From: Rickettsiales bacterium
GTDB lineage: Bacteria; Pseudomonadota; Alphaproteobacteria; Rs-D84; CACZYB01
Assembly: GCA_031276335.1 (NCBI GenBank)
Contig: JAISNH010000037.1
Coordinates: 1-14,845, forward strand
DNA length: 14,845 nucleotides
Reading direction: 5' to 3'
Part shown: one piece after another, positions 1 to 5,746 of the stretch
Layout: the number at the start of each line of letters is the position of its first letter
Numbering within the stretch: the stretch's first letter is position 1
Made by a program: the position numbers and the translations under genes
The notes under the pieces: model-generated
Told to the model about the DNA's origin: nothing
Database searches by the model: none
Seen by the model: the letters and a program-made list of their open reading frames with translations, nothing else

Positions 1-81
1 CCCATTTCCCATTTTGCAAGCACAAAATGTTCTAATTTCGTTCTAATCAAGGTATTGAATTTACAGCGAAATAAGCCAAAT

Positions 82-97
82 TGTTTCACGTGAAACA
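82..97. promoter_or_regulatory. parS: parS centromere-like site (ParB binding)
   Basis: TGTTTCACGTGAAACA is a perfect 16-base palindrome and matches the well-known bacterial chromosomal parS consensus. It sits inside a longer palindrome, 75-104, in which only one pair (81/98) fails to match. ParB (Spo0J) binds such sites, spreads over the flanking DNA and works with ParA and SMC in origin segregation; chromosomal parS sites usually lie near the replication origin. The site is in AT-rich non-coding DNA, as expected for a functional one. No parA or parB gene is in the window. Confidence 0.85.
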
Positions 98-114
98 TTT
101 TGGCGTATTTATCC

Positions 115-186
115 GTAAAATCAAAGAGTTAACTTTTTGGTCTATTTTCACCCCAGTAAAATCAATGGGTTAGATTTTTTTGTCTA
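115..186 (+). repeat. Two imperfect direct repeats, ~41-base period
   Basis: The segments 115-144 and 156-186 are imperfect copies. Both start gtaaaatcaa, continue with a gtta core, a T-run and end in gtcta, with a few substitutions and one extra T in the second copy. They lie just downstream of the parS palindrome. Further left, gttctaat occurs twice, 11 bases apart (29-36 and 40-47). Iteron-like or spacer roles are possible, but nothing in the sequence fixes a function. Confidence 0.5.
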
Positions 187-381
187 ATGTTGATTTTTGT
201 GGTCTGGAGGGGCGTCAAGGCGGGGGTGACAGAGGGTGAGGGTGTCATGCCGGCTAGCAACCGTCATTCCCGCGACTTTCGAGGCGAGTATCGCCGAGAA
301 AGGGCGAGCTCCGCGAATGCGGAGTGAGCGACCCGTAGGGCGGCGCGTAGCAGCCAAACCTGGGAATCCATGAAGCCCGTC

Positions 382-404
382 ATAGCGGCGCCCGACGCCG
401 CTAT
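382..404. repeat. Hairpin repeat unit, copy 1
   Basis: A perfect 9-base stem (atagcggcg at 382-390 with cgccgctat at 396-404) closes a 5-base loop, cccga. The unit is followed by ccaggtt. A second copy is at 535-557, with one stem pair changed on both sides (G-C here, A-T there). Confidence 0.7.
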
Positions 405-437
405 CCAGGTTGGCGAAGGATTCCTTGCGTGACCTGG

Positions 438-460
438 ATTGTCGGGTCAAGCCCGATAAT
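438..460. repeat. Hairpin repeat with GGGTCAAGCCC core
   Basis: A 9-base stem (attgtcggg 438-446, cccgataat 452-460) with one G-T wobble closes the 5-base loop tcaag. Stem and loop sizes equal those of the units at 382 and 535, which suggests that the cluster is built from one type of short hairpin element. Confidence 0.6.
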
Positions 461-513
461 GACGGAGAGTGAGGGACTGCCTTCTCCGGAATGACGAAGA
501 GTGAGGGGCTGCC
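458..513 (+). repeat. Pair of 24-base direct repeats
   Basis: Segments 458-481 and 490-513 are direct copies with two differences, in the pattern aatgacgRagagtgaggg followed by Rctgcc. Their starts are 32 bases apart. They belong to the same dispersed repeat cluster. Confidence 0.65.
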
Positions 514-534
514 GTCGCCTCCACCCATGGCGTC

Positions 535-557
535 ATAGCGGCACTTGATGCCGCTAT
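535..557. repeat. Hairpin repeat unit, copy 2
   Basis: A perfect 9-base stem (atagcggca 535-543, tgccgctat 549-557) closes the 5-base loop cttga and is followed by ccaggtt, as in copy 1 at 382-404. The closing pair next to the loop is A-T instead of G-C: a paired change that keeps the stem intact. Confidence 0.7.
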
Positions 558-618
558 CCAGGTTTCGCAATGTGGCCTTGCTGTCGCCCTCAGGTCATAG
601 AGGTCTTGCTATATCGGA

Positions 619-732
619 GTGGCGGGGCGAAAACATCGTTTTATTGACCGATGATCATCGGTTTCCCGATGAGTTGGCGGTGTTTAAGGTTGCTCCTCGC
701 ATCCTCTGTACATTCCCGCTGCCCCCCGCCAT
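619..732. repeat. Palindromic element with GGCGGGG / CCCCGCC arms, unit 1
   Basis: The left arm gtggcgggg (619-627) pairs with ccccgccat (724-732) with one G-T wobble at the outer end. The long interior includes a 16-base perfect palindrome (647-662, centred on gatc). The arms match those of the units at 743-794 and 1075-1125, but the large loop makes this the weakest of the three. Confidence 0.4.
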
Positions 733-742
733 AACTAAACGA

Positions 743-794
743 ATGGCGGAGGATTTGGGATAAGAAAACTGAAATCGGTTTCGTCCCCCGCCAT
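743..794. repeat. Palindromic element, unit 2
   Basis: The arm atggcggagga (743-753) pairs with tcccccgccat (784-794) with one mismatch. The left arm continues into ggatttgggataa, the same sequence as in the unit at 1075. It looks like a short dispersed palindromic element with conserved ends and a variable centre. Confidence 0.55.
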
Positions 795-1074
795 ACTAAA
801 AATGACCATCAGCTAATGGCCGGGACGTCAACTATGCCACAACACAATGACACCGTGGTATTCAATATATTTCCACAGCGTCCCGACCGGAATCGGGACT
901 GCGCTTTTCTGGGTGTGCGCTCACCGGTGTTGAGGGAACAGTTGATTCCCCGCGTGGTCTCCCACGCTGACTTCGGGCATTATCCCAAAGCTGGATACGA
1001 TTATATATTGATTATGAATGAAAGGCAAGGAATCGTTTTCATGCCGGCCTGTGGAAAATTTTATTTAAGGAAGC

Positions 1075-1125
1075 GGCGGGGGATTTGGGATAAATAGAAG
1101 ATCATGCTATTTTATCCCCCGCCAT
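1075..1125. repeat. Palindromic element, unit 3
   Basis: A perfect 9-base stem (ggcggggga 1075-1083, tcccccgcc 1115-1123) encloses a further imperfect pairing of ataaatag (1090-1097) with ctattttat (1107-1115). The left arm plus gatttgggataa repeats the sequence at 745-763 with a single difference. The unit lies just beyond the mlaF stop codon. No T-run follows it on the minus strand, so I do not call it a rho-independent terminator. Confidence 0.55.
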
Positions 1126-1134
1126 TAAGCGCGC

Positions 1135-1884
1135 CTATTCCGGCGAGGAAATTCCCCGGACGAAGCGCTCGACATACTCGTTGTTCGGGCGGCGGAGGTC
1201 TTCCGGCCGGCCGCTCCATATTATCTTTCCCTCCAAGAGCATGACGACGCGGTCGGCGATTTTCCTGGCCGAATTGATGTCGTGCGTGATAGTGAGGGCG
1301 GTCGCGCCCAGCTGCTTCACGCTCCTGAGGATAAGCTCGTTGATGACGTCCGACATTATGGGATCGAGCCCGGTCGTCGGCTCGTCGAAGAATATGATGT
1401 CCGGGTCGTTCGCTATCGCGCGGGCCAGCCCAACGCGCTTCTTCATCCCGCCGGACAGCGAGGCCGGCATCATGTCCGCGATTTTTTCCGACAGGCCGAC
1501 CTCCGCCAGCTTCCCGATCGCGATTTTCCTGGCCGCATCTGCCCCTATGCGCTCCACGTTGAGGAGGCTGAAGGCCACGTTTTCCCACACGCTCATGGAA
1601 TCGAACAGGGCGCCGTTCTGGAACAGCATGCCTATCTTGCGGTTGCTTTTGTAGAACTGCGCCTCGTCGAATTCTGATATGTCGCGGCCGTCCACCTTTA
1701 TGGTTCCCGAATCCGGCTCCAGCAGCCCCAGGACAAGACGCAGCATCACCGATTTCCCCATGCCCGACTGCCCCAGGAGCACGACCGATTCTCCGCGCGT
1801 TATCTCCAGGTCGAATCCGGAAAGCACCCTTTTGCTTCCGAAAGATTTGCTGACGTTTTTAAGCTCTATGGCCTTTGCCTGCAT
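1135..1884 (-). CDS. mlaF: Mla-type ABC transporter ATP-binding protein (MlaF)
   Basis: This 249-residue ATPase is the cytoplasmic motor of an MlaFE-type phospholipid transporter, which moves glycerophospholipids between inner and outer membrane. The order of ABC motifs is complete: Walker A GQSGMGKS (38-45), Q-loop Q89, signature LSGGM (143-147), Walker B IIFFDEP (163-169) and switch histidine H201. LSGGM followed by KKRVGLARA and the TTGLDPI stretch are typical of the MlaF branch rather than of sugar or amino-acid importers. The ATG at 1884 is preceded by GAGG with a 4-base gap, and that ribosome-binding site overlaps the region of the mlaE stop, six bases upstream, so the two are translationally linked. 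The usual further partners (MlaD, MlaC, MlaB) are not next to it. The family assignment is secure; the direction of transport is not shown by sequence. Confidence 0.93.
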   Translation of the reverse strand: MQAKAIELKNVSKSFGSKRVLSGFDLEITRGESVVLLGQSGMGKSVMLRLVLGLLEPDSGTIKVDGRDISEFDEAQFYKSNRKIGMLFQNGALFDSMSVWENVAFSLLNVERIGADAARKIAIGKLAEVGLSEKIADMMPASLSGGMKKRVGLARAIANDPDIIFFDEPTTGLDPIMSDVINELILRSVKQLGATALTITHDINSARKIADRVVMLLEGKIIWSGRPEDLRRPNNEYVERFVRGISSPE

Positions 1885-1890
1885 GCTGCC

Positions 1891-2664
1891 TCACAGGTTG
1901 AAGAATACGGCGGTTAGTATGTAGTTCACTATCAGTATAAGTATCGAGGCCATGACGACCGCGTTGGTGGTCGCCTTGCCCACGCCCTCGGCGCCGCCCT
2001 CGGTGTAATACCCGAAATAGCATCCGAGCGAGGTTATTATCCCGCCGAAGGCCGATGCCTTGATAAGCCCGACCGTGACGTCCCAGCCCTTCAGCGACTG
2101 GTACGTGCTGCGGATGTATGCGTACGGGTTGAAGTCGAGCGTGTTGACCCCGACGATGAACCCGCCGAATATCCCGATGATGTCCGCGACCAGCACCAGG
2201 AACGGCACGATCGCGATCCCGGCCAGTATCCTCGGGCTGATTATGTATTTGAACGGGTTGGTGGAAAGGGTTTTAAGCGCGTCTATCTGCTCGGTCACCT
2301 TCATGGTTCCGATCGAGGCGGCCATGGTGGCCCCGATTCGCCCCGCGACCATAAGCCCGGCGAACACAGGCCCCATTTCGCGCACCATGGCGATTACGAC
2401 GACGCTCGCGACCGCGCCTTCGGCCGAAAACTGCGCGAAGCCGGAATAGCTCTGCATCGCCAGCACCATTCCGGCGAAAAGCGCGGTCAGCGACACCACC
2501 GGAAGCGAGTAAAACCCGATCTCGATCAGCTGCTTGACAAGCACGCGCGGATAGTACGGCGGCACGAACCAATGGTGCGCGGCGCGGAAAATAAATACGA
2601 TATAGGCGATCACGGATTTCAGGAATCCTATGCCCATCGCGCCGATTTTTTTCACCATATCCAT
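1891..2664 (-). CDS. mlaE: Mla-type ABC transporter permease (MlaE)
   Basis: This 257-residue inner-membrane permease forms the membrane part of the MlaFE phospholipid transporter. The family hallmark REMGPVFAGLMVAGRIGATM (95-114), running into an SIGTMKVTEQIDAL helix (to 130), is present, as is the conserved C-terminal GVGKATTNAVV (227-237). Several hydrophobic segments cover residues ~9-27, 52-72, 143-175 and 236-255. I chose the ATG at 2664 because GAAGGG lies six bases upstream and the length then fits the family. An upstream TTG (2718) would overlap the predicted -35 box, and the ATG at 2682 would sit at the predicted transcription start with no ribosome-binding site. It is the first gene of a two-gene operon with mlaF. 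Confidence 0.92.
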   Translation of the reverse strand: MDMVKKIGAMGIGFLKSVIAYIVFIFRAAHHWFVPPYYPRVLVKQLIEIGFYSLPVVSLTALFAGMVLAMQSYSGFAQFSAEGAVASVVVIAMVREMGPVFAGLMVAGRIGATMAASIGTMKVTEQIDALKTLSTNPFKYIISPRILAGIAIVPFLVLVADIIGIFGGFIVGVNTLDFNPYAYIRSTYQSLKGWDVTVGLIKASAFGGIITSLGCYFGYYTEGGAEGVGKATTNAVVMASILILIVNYILTAVFFNL

Positions 2665-2689
2665 GATCAGCCCTTCGTTCATCGTATAA

Positions 2690-2718
2690 TGTATAGCATT
2701 CAATGAAAATTTCCGCAA
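2690..2718 (-). promoter_or_regulatory. Predicted sigma-70 promoter for mlaEF
   Basis: On the minus strand TTGCGG (2718-2713) and TATACA (2695-2690) are separated by 17 bases, and TG one base upstream of the -10 gives an extended -10. Transcription would start near 2683, some 20 bases before the chosen mlaE start. The segment 2665-2742 between the methyltransferase stop and mlaE is AT-rich, as expected for a promoter. Confidence 0.55.
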
Positions 2719-2742
2719 ATGTTAAATGATAAATGTTGCATG

Positions 2743-3315
2743 TCAGACTGCGTAGGCGCGCAATGGCCCGTTCATGAGGTTTTTGAACGATGCCTCGTCG
2801 ATGAGCCGGAGCCCGGAGGGCTGGAACTTGTTGCAGATGACCAGCGTGCCCGGGGCGAGCTCGCGCATAAGCTTTTCCGCCGCCCTCTGGGTGAACCTGA
2901 CGGTCAGGTACATGTACACTATGTCCGGCGCGAGCTTCCCGAGGTCGGCCTTGAATATGTCGCCCCTTATGCTCCGCACGTTTCCAAGCCCCAGGAACTT
3001 CCGCCGCGCCAGCCCGAGGAAGTGCATCCACGGATTTTTTTCGATTCCGACGACGCGCGCCCTCGGGAAGCGCCGCGCAACGAAATGGGTTATGCGCCCG
3101 TTGCTGGCCCCCAGGTCGAGGAAGGCGAAGTCCTCGCGCGGCTTGTGCCTCTCGATCAGCCGGGCGAGCGCTTCAAGCGCGTTGCCGTTCGAGGGCATGG
3201 GCACGACTATCCCGGACGAAAACGATATTATGACGTTCAACGCGTAGTGCAGCCCGAGCGTGAACGCCGCCAGGAAAGCCAGCAGCATAAGAAGCAAAAG
3301 GATATTGTAGAACAT
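2743..3315 (-). CDS. Membrane-anchored class I SAM methyltransferase, FAM173-like
   Basis: This 190-residue protein has an N-terminal membrane helix (about 2-31) followed by a Rossmann-fold methyltransferase domain. Visible are the SAM-binding motif FLDLGASNGR (65-74), an acidic residue at the end of strand 2 (E92 in GIEKNP), GDIF (118-121) and the motif-IV-like DIVYMYL (131-137). The order helix, VPMPS, motif I with NGRI, GIEKNP and DIVYMYL resembles the FAM173/ATPSCKMT family, whose eukaryotic members methylate lysines of mitochondrial inner-membrane proteins. That link is inference from layout, and the substrate here is unknown. The ATG at 3315 directly follows the stop of the pseudouridine synthase gene (TGAATG), with a strong AAGGGGGG ribosome-binding site, so it is the last gene of that operon. 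A generic small methyltransferase is the alternative. Confidence 0.8.
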   Translation of the reverse strand: MFYNILLLLMLLAFLAAFTLGLHYALNVIISFSSGIVVPMPSNGNALEALARLIERHKPREDFAFLDLGASNGRITHFVARRFPRARVVGIEKNPWMHFLGLARRKFLGLGNVRSIRGDIFKADLGKLAPDIVYMYLTVRFTQRAAEKLMRELAPGTLVICNKFQPSGLRLIDEASFKNLMNGPLRAYAV

Positions 3316-4317
3316 TCACGCCCCCCTTAAGAAATCGATAAGCCCGCGCATGTCCTCCGGCAGGTCTGCCTCGCACCGAACTACGGCGCCGGTCGACGGA
3401 TGCGCAAATTCGATGCTGCGGCTGTGCAGCATCTGCCGCTTGACGTTCGAAAGCGCGGCCTTCGCCTCCCTGCTCTCCACCTGGGAAAGCATCCTCTGCA
3501 TGTCGCCGTAGACGGCGTCCCCCACGACAGGGTGCCCGATGTCCGCCATGTGCACGCGTATCTGGTGCGTGCGCCCGGTCTCTAACCGTAGCCTGAGGAG
3601 CGAAATCGGCTTGAACTTCGCGCCGGAAAACACCTCGGCGGTTTCATAGTGGGTGACGGCGTTCTTGCCGCCCTCGGGCACGGCGGCAAAGCGCGTATGG
3701 TCCTTCGGGTGGCGGGCGATGTTCCTGTCTATGGTGCCGGACGGCGGATTGGGTATTCCCCACACGAGCGCGGCGTATTCGCGGGCAACGGCATGGCTTT
3801 CGAACTGCTTGTACATCCTGCGGTGCGCGGATTCGCTTTTGCAGGCCATCATGGCGCCGGAAGTGCCCTTGTCGAGCCGGTGCACTATGCCCGGGCGCTC
3901 CAGGGCGGCCCCGACCGGCGAGAGCACGCCCTTCGTGTGGAACAGGAGGGCGTTGACCAGCGTTCCTGAATCCACTCCCGCGCCCTTGTGCACGACCATG
4001 CCGGCGGGCTTGTCTACGACTATCACATCCTCGTCCTCGAACAGCACGGACAGGGCTATGTCCTCCGCCTTCATGGGATTCGGGGGCTTGAGGGGCTCGA
4101 CGACGACCCGGAAGGCGTCCCCGGCGTTCACGCGGAGCGAGGTGTCGGCGACCGCCGCGCCGTCCGGTCCGGCGACGAAGCCGTGGCGCATCATCCTCTG
4201 CAGCCGCGTGCGCGAAAGCTCCGGCAGGGCGCGCGCCAGCCACTTGTCGATTCGCGCCCCGTCGAATTCCGGGGCGACAGTAAGGTTATGGACAGTTTCC
4301 ATAGGGCATCGTTCCAT
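3316..4317 (-). CDS. RluA/RluD-family 23S rRNA pseudouridine synthase
   Basis: This 333-residue enzyme isomerises uridine to pseudouridine in structured RNA, most likely 23S rRNA. An S4 RNA-binding domain occupies residues ~20-75. The catalytic domain follows, with VDKPAGMVVHKG (101-112), the active-site motif HRLDKGTSG (146-154, catalytic aspartate D149) and RTHQIRVHM (249-257). S4 plus GIVHRLDKGTSG is closest to RluD, which modifies helix 69, but RluC-type members also carry S4, so I do not fix the symbol. The ATG at 4317 follows the previous stop immediately (TGAATG). A second in-frame ATG at 4302 would give the more typical N-terminus METVHNLTV; neither has a clear ribosome-binding site. 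It is the third gene of a four-gene operon. Confidence 0.93.
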   Translation of the reverse strand: MERCPMETVHNLTVAPEFDGARIDKWLARALPELSRTRLQRMMRHGFVAGPDGAAVADTSLRVNAGDAFRVVVEPLKPPNPMKAEDIALSVLFEDEDVIVVDKPAGMVVHKGAGVDSGTLVNALLFHTKGVLSPVGAALERPGIVHRLDKGTSGAMMACKSESAHRRMYKQFESHAVAREYAALVWGIPNPPSGTIDRNIARHPKDHTRFAAVPEGGKNAVTHYETAEVFSGAKFKPISLLRLRLETGRTHQIRVHMADIGHPVVGDAVYGDMQRMLSQVESREAKAALSNVKRQMLHSRSIEFAHPSTGAVVRCEADLPEDMRGLIDFLRGA

Positions 4318-4932
4318 TCATTGCGATTTTTGGATCGCTCGCTCTTCGTTCCCGTCGGTCCGCGGCGCGGATTCGGCCCCTAGCTGGTTCCGGTACAGGG
4401 TTTCCGCGGGCTGCGGGCTGCCGGAAGGAGGGAGGGGCGCGCCGTCCCCTTCCATCATGTCGGAAACCGTTTTTCCCGCGCCGGATACGCCCTTGCTAAG
4501 CATCTCGCGGTTCGCCTTGGGGTTCAGGACTTTTTTCTCGCAATCCTCGATTGCCACGGCCAGCCGCGGAACGACGCTGTTTACGCCCTGCCCCGAAATC
4601 TTCACCGGGCAAAACATGTATCCGGCCATGTCGTCGTTCTTGGAAAAAAAGCTGCCCGCGCGCTTGGTAAGGTAGGAAAGGTATATTTCCCTCGGCGGCT
4701 CCAGGCAGTAAAGCGTGATGGAGTTCTGCCCAGGCAGGGTCTTGTAGTATTCGCTGCCGTTCTGCGAATAGCACGGGAAGCTGGTCAGGTAGAAGCCGGT
4801 GGTGGTGCCGGTCTTGTCCGAGCTTTCTATAAAAAGCCTGTACTGCTGGGTCGACACGTTGAACTGGCGCACCCACGAGGCCCGGGCGGGAAGGCACAGG
4901 GCCATGAAGGCGGCCGCGAGCATTTTCCTCAT
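4318..4932 (-). CDS. Secreted four-cysteine protein of unknown function
   Basis: I do not recognise this 204-residue protein. It starts with a signal peptide (MRKMLAAAFMALCLPARAS, likely cleaved after ARA at 16-18). The mature part contains four cysteines (C54, C76, C108, C131), enough for two disulphides, and many aromatic residues in a beta-rich core of about 20-135. The tail from ~150 is rich in Gly, Pro, Ser and charged residues and looks disordered. The ATG at 4932 overlaps the stop of the upstream zinc-ribbon gene in ATGA, with AGGAGGGG upstream, so the two are translationally coupled. Its position between a membrane zinc-ribbon protein and an rRNA-modifying enzyme gives no clear function; a periplasmic partner of the zinc-ribbon protein is possible. 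Confidence 0.85.
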   Translation of the reverse strand: MRKMLAAAFMALCLPARASWVRQFNVSTQQYRLFIESSDKTGTTTGFYLTSFPCYSQNGSEYYKTLPGQNSITLYCLEPPREIYLSYLTKRAGSFFSKNDDMAGYMFCPVKISGQGVNSVVPRLAVAIEDCEKKVLNPKANREMLSKGVSGAGKTVSDMMEGDGAPLPPSGSPQPAETLYRNQLGAESAPRTDGNEERAIQKSQ

Positions 4933-5618
4933 ATCTTCCCCTCCTCGGCGAAATCGACCACGAACCGCACGACGGAATCGGAGAACTTGAACACCTTGAA
5001 CATGAAGTCGGTTTTCTCCAGCGGGCCCAGGGTCTTCACCTCTATCTCGCGCTCCTGCATCTGCAGCAGGCGCTCGTCCTTGTTCTCCAGGCGGATTATT
5101 ATCTTCGGCACGGGAAGCGCGTGGCTGGACGGATTGTATATGAATCCGGTTATCATCACGTACTCGTTCGCGCCCTCCCTGACCAGGGTAAGCGGCTTCG
5201 CGATCTCCAGGTACAGCTTCGAGGCGTCGATTCCGGGCTTTTTCTGCTGCTGCCGCTCGAAAACGCTGCTGCCCTCGGCCTCGCCGCGATAGTCGAACAG
5301 CATGCCCGCGGCGAAGAACACTAGGGCCACGAACGCCACGCCCAGAAGCATGAAGGTCAGGTTCTGGACGCTCATCCAGACGGGACGGAGCGTCGGCTGG
5401 CTTTCCCCGACGCCGAGGGCGCCCATAAGCTTTACCCTGTCCATGGCGTCCTCCGGGACGTGCGGGCGCGCCACGTGGGGACGGAGCGGGGCGGCCGGGC
5501 TCCTGCCCTCGACCCAGACGAACGAGCATTCAGCGCATTGGAACTTAGCCTCGCCGCCCGTGAAGCGGCCTTCTTCGACCTCGAACTCGGTCTTGCATTT
5601 CGGACATACGACGATCAT
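4929..5618 (-). CDS. MJ0042-type zinc-ribbon membrane protein, DUF3426-like
   Basis: This 229-residue protein begins with a CxxC zinc ribbon (C5, C8, C28, C31; MIVVCPKCKTEFEV) of the MJ0042 type. A linker follows, then one membrane helix (~86-108) and a C-terminal beta-rich domain (~135-229), probably periplasmic, resembling DUF3426. Proteins of this design are encoded beside ftsE in many Alphaproteobacteria; their role is not established. The start at 5618 was chosen because the ribbon then lies at the extreme N-terminus, and GGAGG lies 12 bases upstream, which is long. The frame stays open to 5723, but this would run through the predicted promoter. It is the first gene of the operon that includes the secreted protein, the pseudouridine synthase and the methyltransferase. 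Confidence 0.88.
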   Translation of the reverse strand: MIVVCPKCKTEFEVEEGRFTGGEAKFQCAECSFVWVEGRSPAAPLRPHVARPHVPEDAMDRVKLMGALGVGESQPTLRPVWMSVQNLTFMLLGVAFVALVFFAAGMLFDYRGEAEGSSVFERQQQKKPGIDASKLYLEIAKPLTLVREGANEYVMITGFIYNPSSHALPVPKIIIRLENKDERLLQMQEREIEVKTLGPLEKTDFMFKVFKFSDSVVRFVVDFAEEGKI

Positions 5619-5651
5619 TTCTACTCTTGGCCTCCGGTATTTTACGTTCCC

Positions 5652-5680
5652 ACTATAAAGCAATTGAATTGCATTTGCAA
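5652..5680 (-). promoter_or_regulatory. Predicted sigma-70 promoter for the zinc-ribbon operon
   Basis: On the minus strand TTGCAA (5680-5675) and TATAGT (5657-5652) are 17 bases apart, a good sigma-70 match, predicting a start near 5645. The spacer contains the interrupted palindrome gcaatt-g-aattgc (5660-5672), well placed for a repressor or activator between the two boxes. It drives the minus-strand operon 5618-2743. Confidence 0.6.
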
Positions 5681-5695
5681 CAAATTGAAAAAAGA

Positions 5696-5723
5696 TTGTA
5701 ATCTGGATTTTTTCGGGTATCAT
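5696..5723 (+). promoter_or_regulatory. Predicted promoter for the ftsEX operon
   Basis: TTGTAA (5696-5701) and TATCAT (5718-5723) are 16 bases apart. The predicted start is near 5730, just ahead of the GGAGG (5731-5735) that serves the ftsE ATG at 5747. The boxes are moderate matches. Confidence 0.45.
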
Positions 5724-5746
5724 ACGATAAGGAGGAATTTGCGGAT

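Larger units (their letters stand above)
240..600. repeat. Dispersed intergenic repeat cluster with hairpins
   Basis: This segment contains cgtcattcccgcg near its left end, a block ending cctgggaatcca (359-370), ggtcaagccc (445-454), and repeated atgacg..gagtgaggg units. Phrases of this kind are common in dispersed intergenic repeats of Alphaproteobacteria. Hairpins include ctccgc-gaat-gcggag (309-324) plus those at 382-404, 438-460 and 535-557. A minus-strand reading frame through it (184-570) encodes only repeat-derived low-information peptide and is not treated as a gene. Confidence 0.65.
1..1134. other. Gene-free repeat-rich intergenic region
   Basis: I find no convincing gene in this 1.1 kb. 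The first ~190 bases are AT-rich and carry a parS palindrome and imperfect direct repeats. Bases ~240-600 hold hairpin-forming dispersed repeats, and ~619-1125 hold three palindromic units with matching arms. Short open frames exist, but they run through the repeats, lack ribosome-binding sites and do not share the codon use of the neighbouring genes. The neighbour on the right, mlaF, ends at 1135 reading towards this region. Confidence 0.7.

Noticed and set aside
109..120. Possible DnaA box (ttatccgta) near parS
   Set aside because: Only seven of nine positions fit the TTATCCACA consensus and it is a single copy, so it does not support an origin call.
184..570. Minus-strand open frame of 128 codons
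   Set aside because: It runs straight through the dispersed hairpin repeats, and its peptide reads like translated repeat units. No ribosome-binding site.
240..600. CRISPR-like repeated units
   Set aside because: Repeats are few, uneven in spacing and hairpin-based, with no uniform spacers and no cas genes.
545..763. Plus-strand open frame of 72 codons
   Set aside because: It begins inside a repeat hairpin, ends inside another palindromic unit, and has no ribosome-binding site or recognisable sequence.
816..1097. Plus-strand open frame of 93 codons
   Set aside because: It ends within palindromic unit 3, contains tight hairpins (880-899, 952-967), and its codon use is unlike neighbouring genes. 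No ribosome-binding site; a remnant gene cannot be excluded.
1075..1125. Intrinsic terminator for mlaF
   Set aside because: The stem is good, but the loop is ~31 bases and no T-run follows on the minus strand, so it is better seen as a repeat element.
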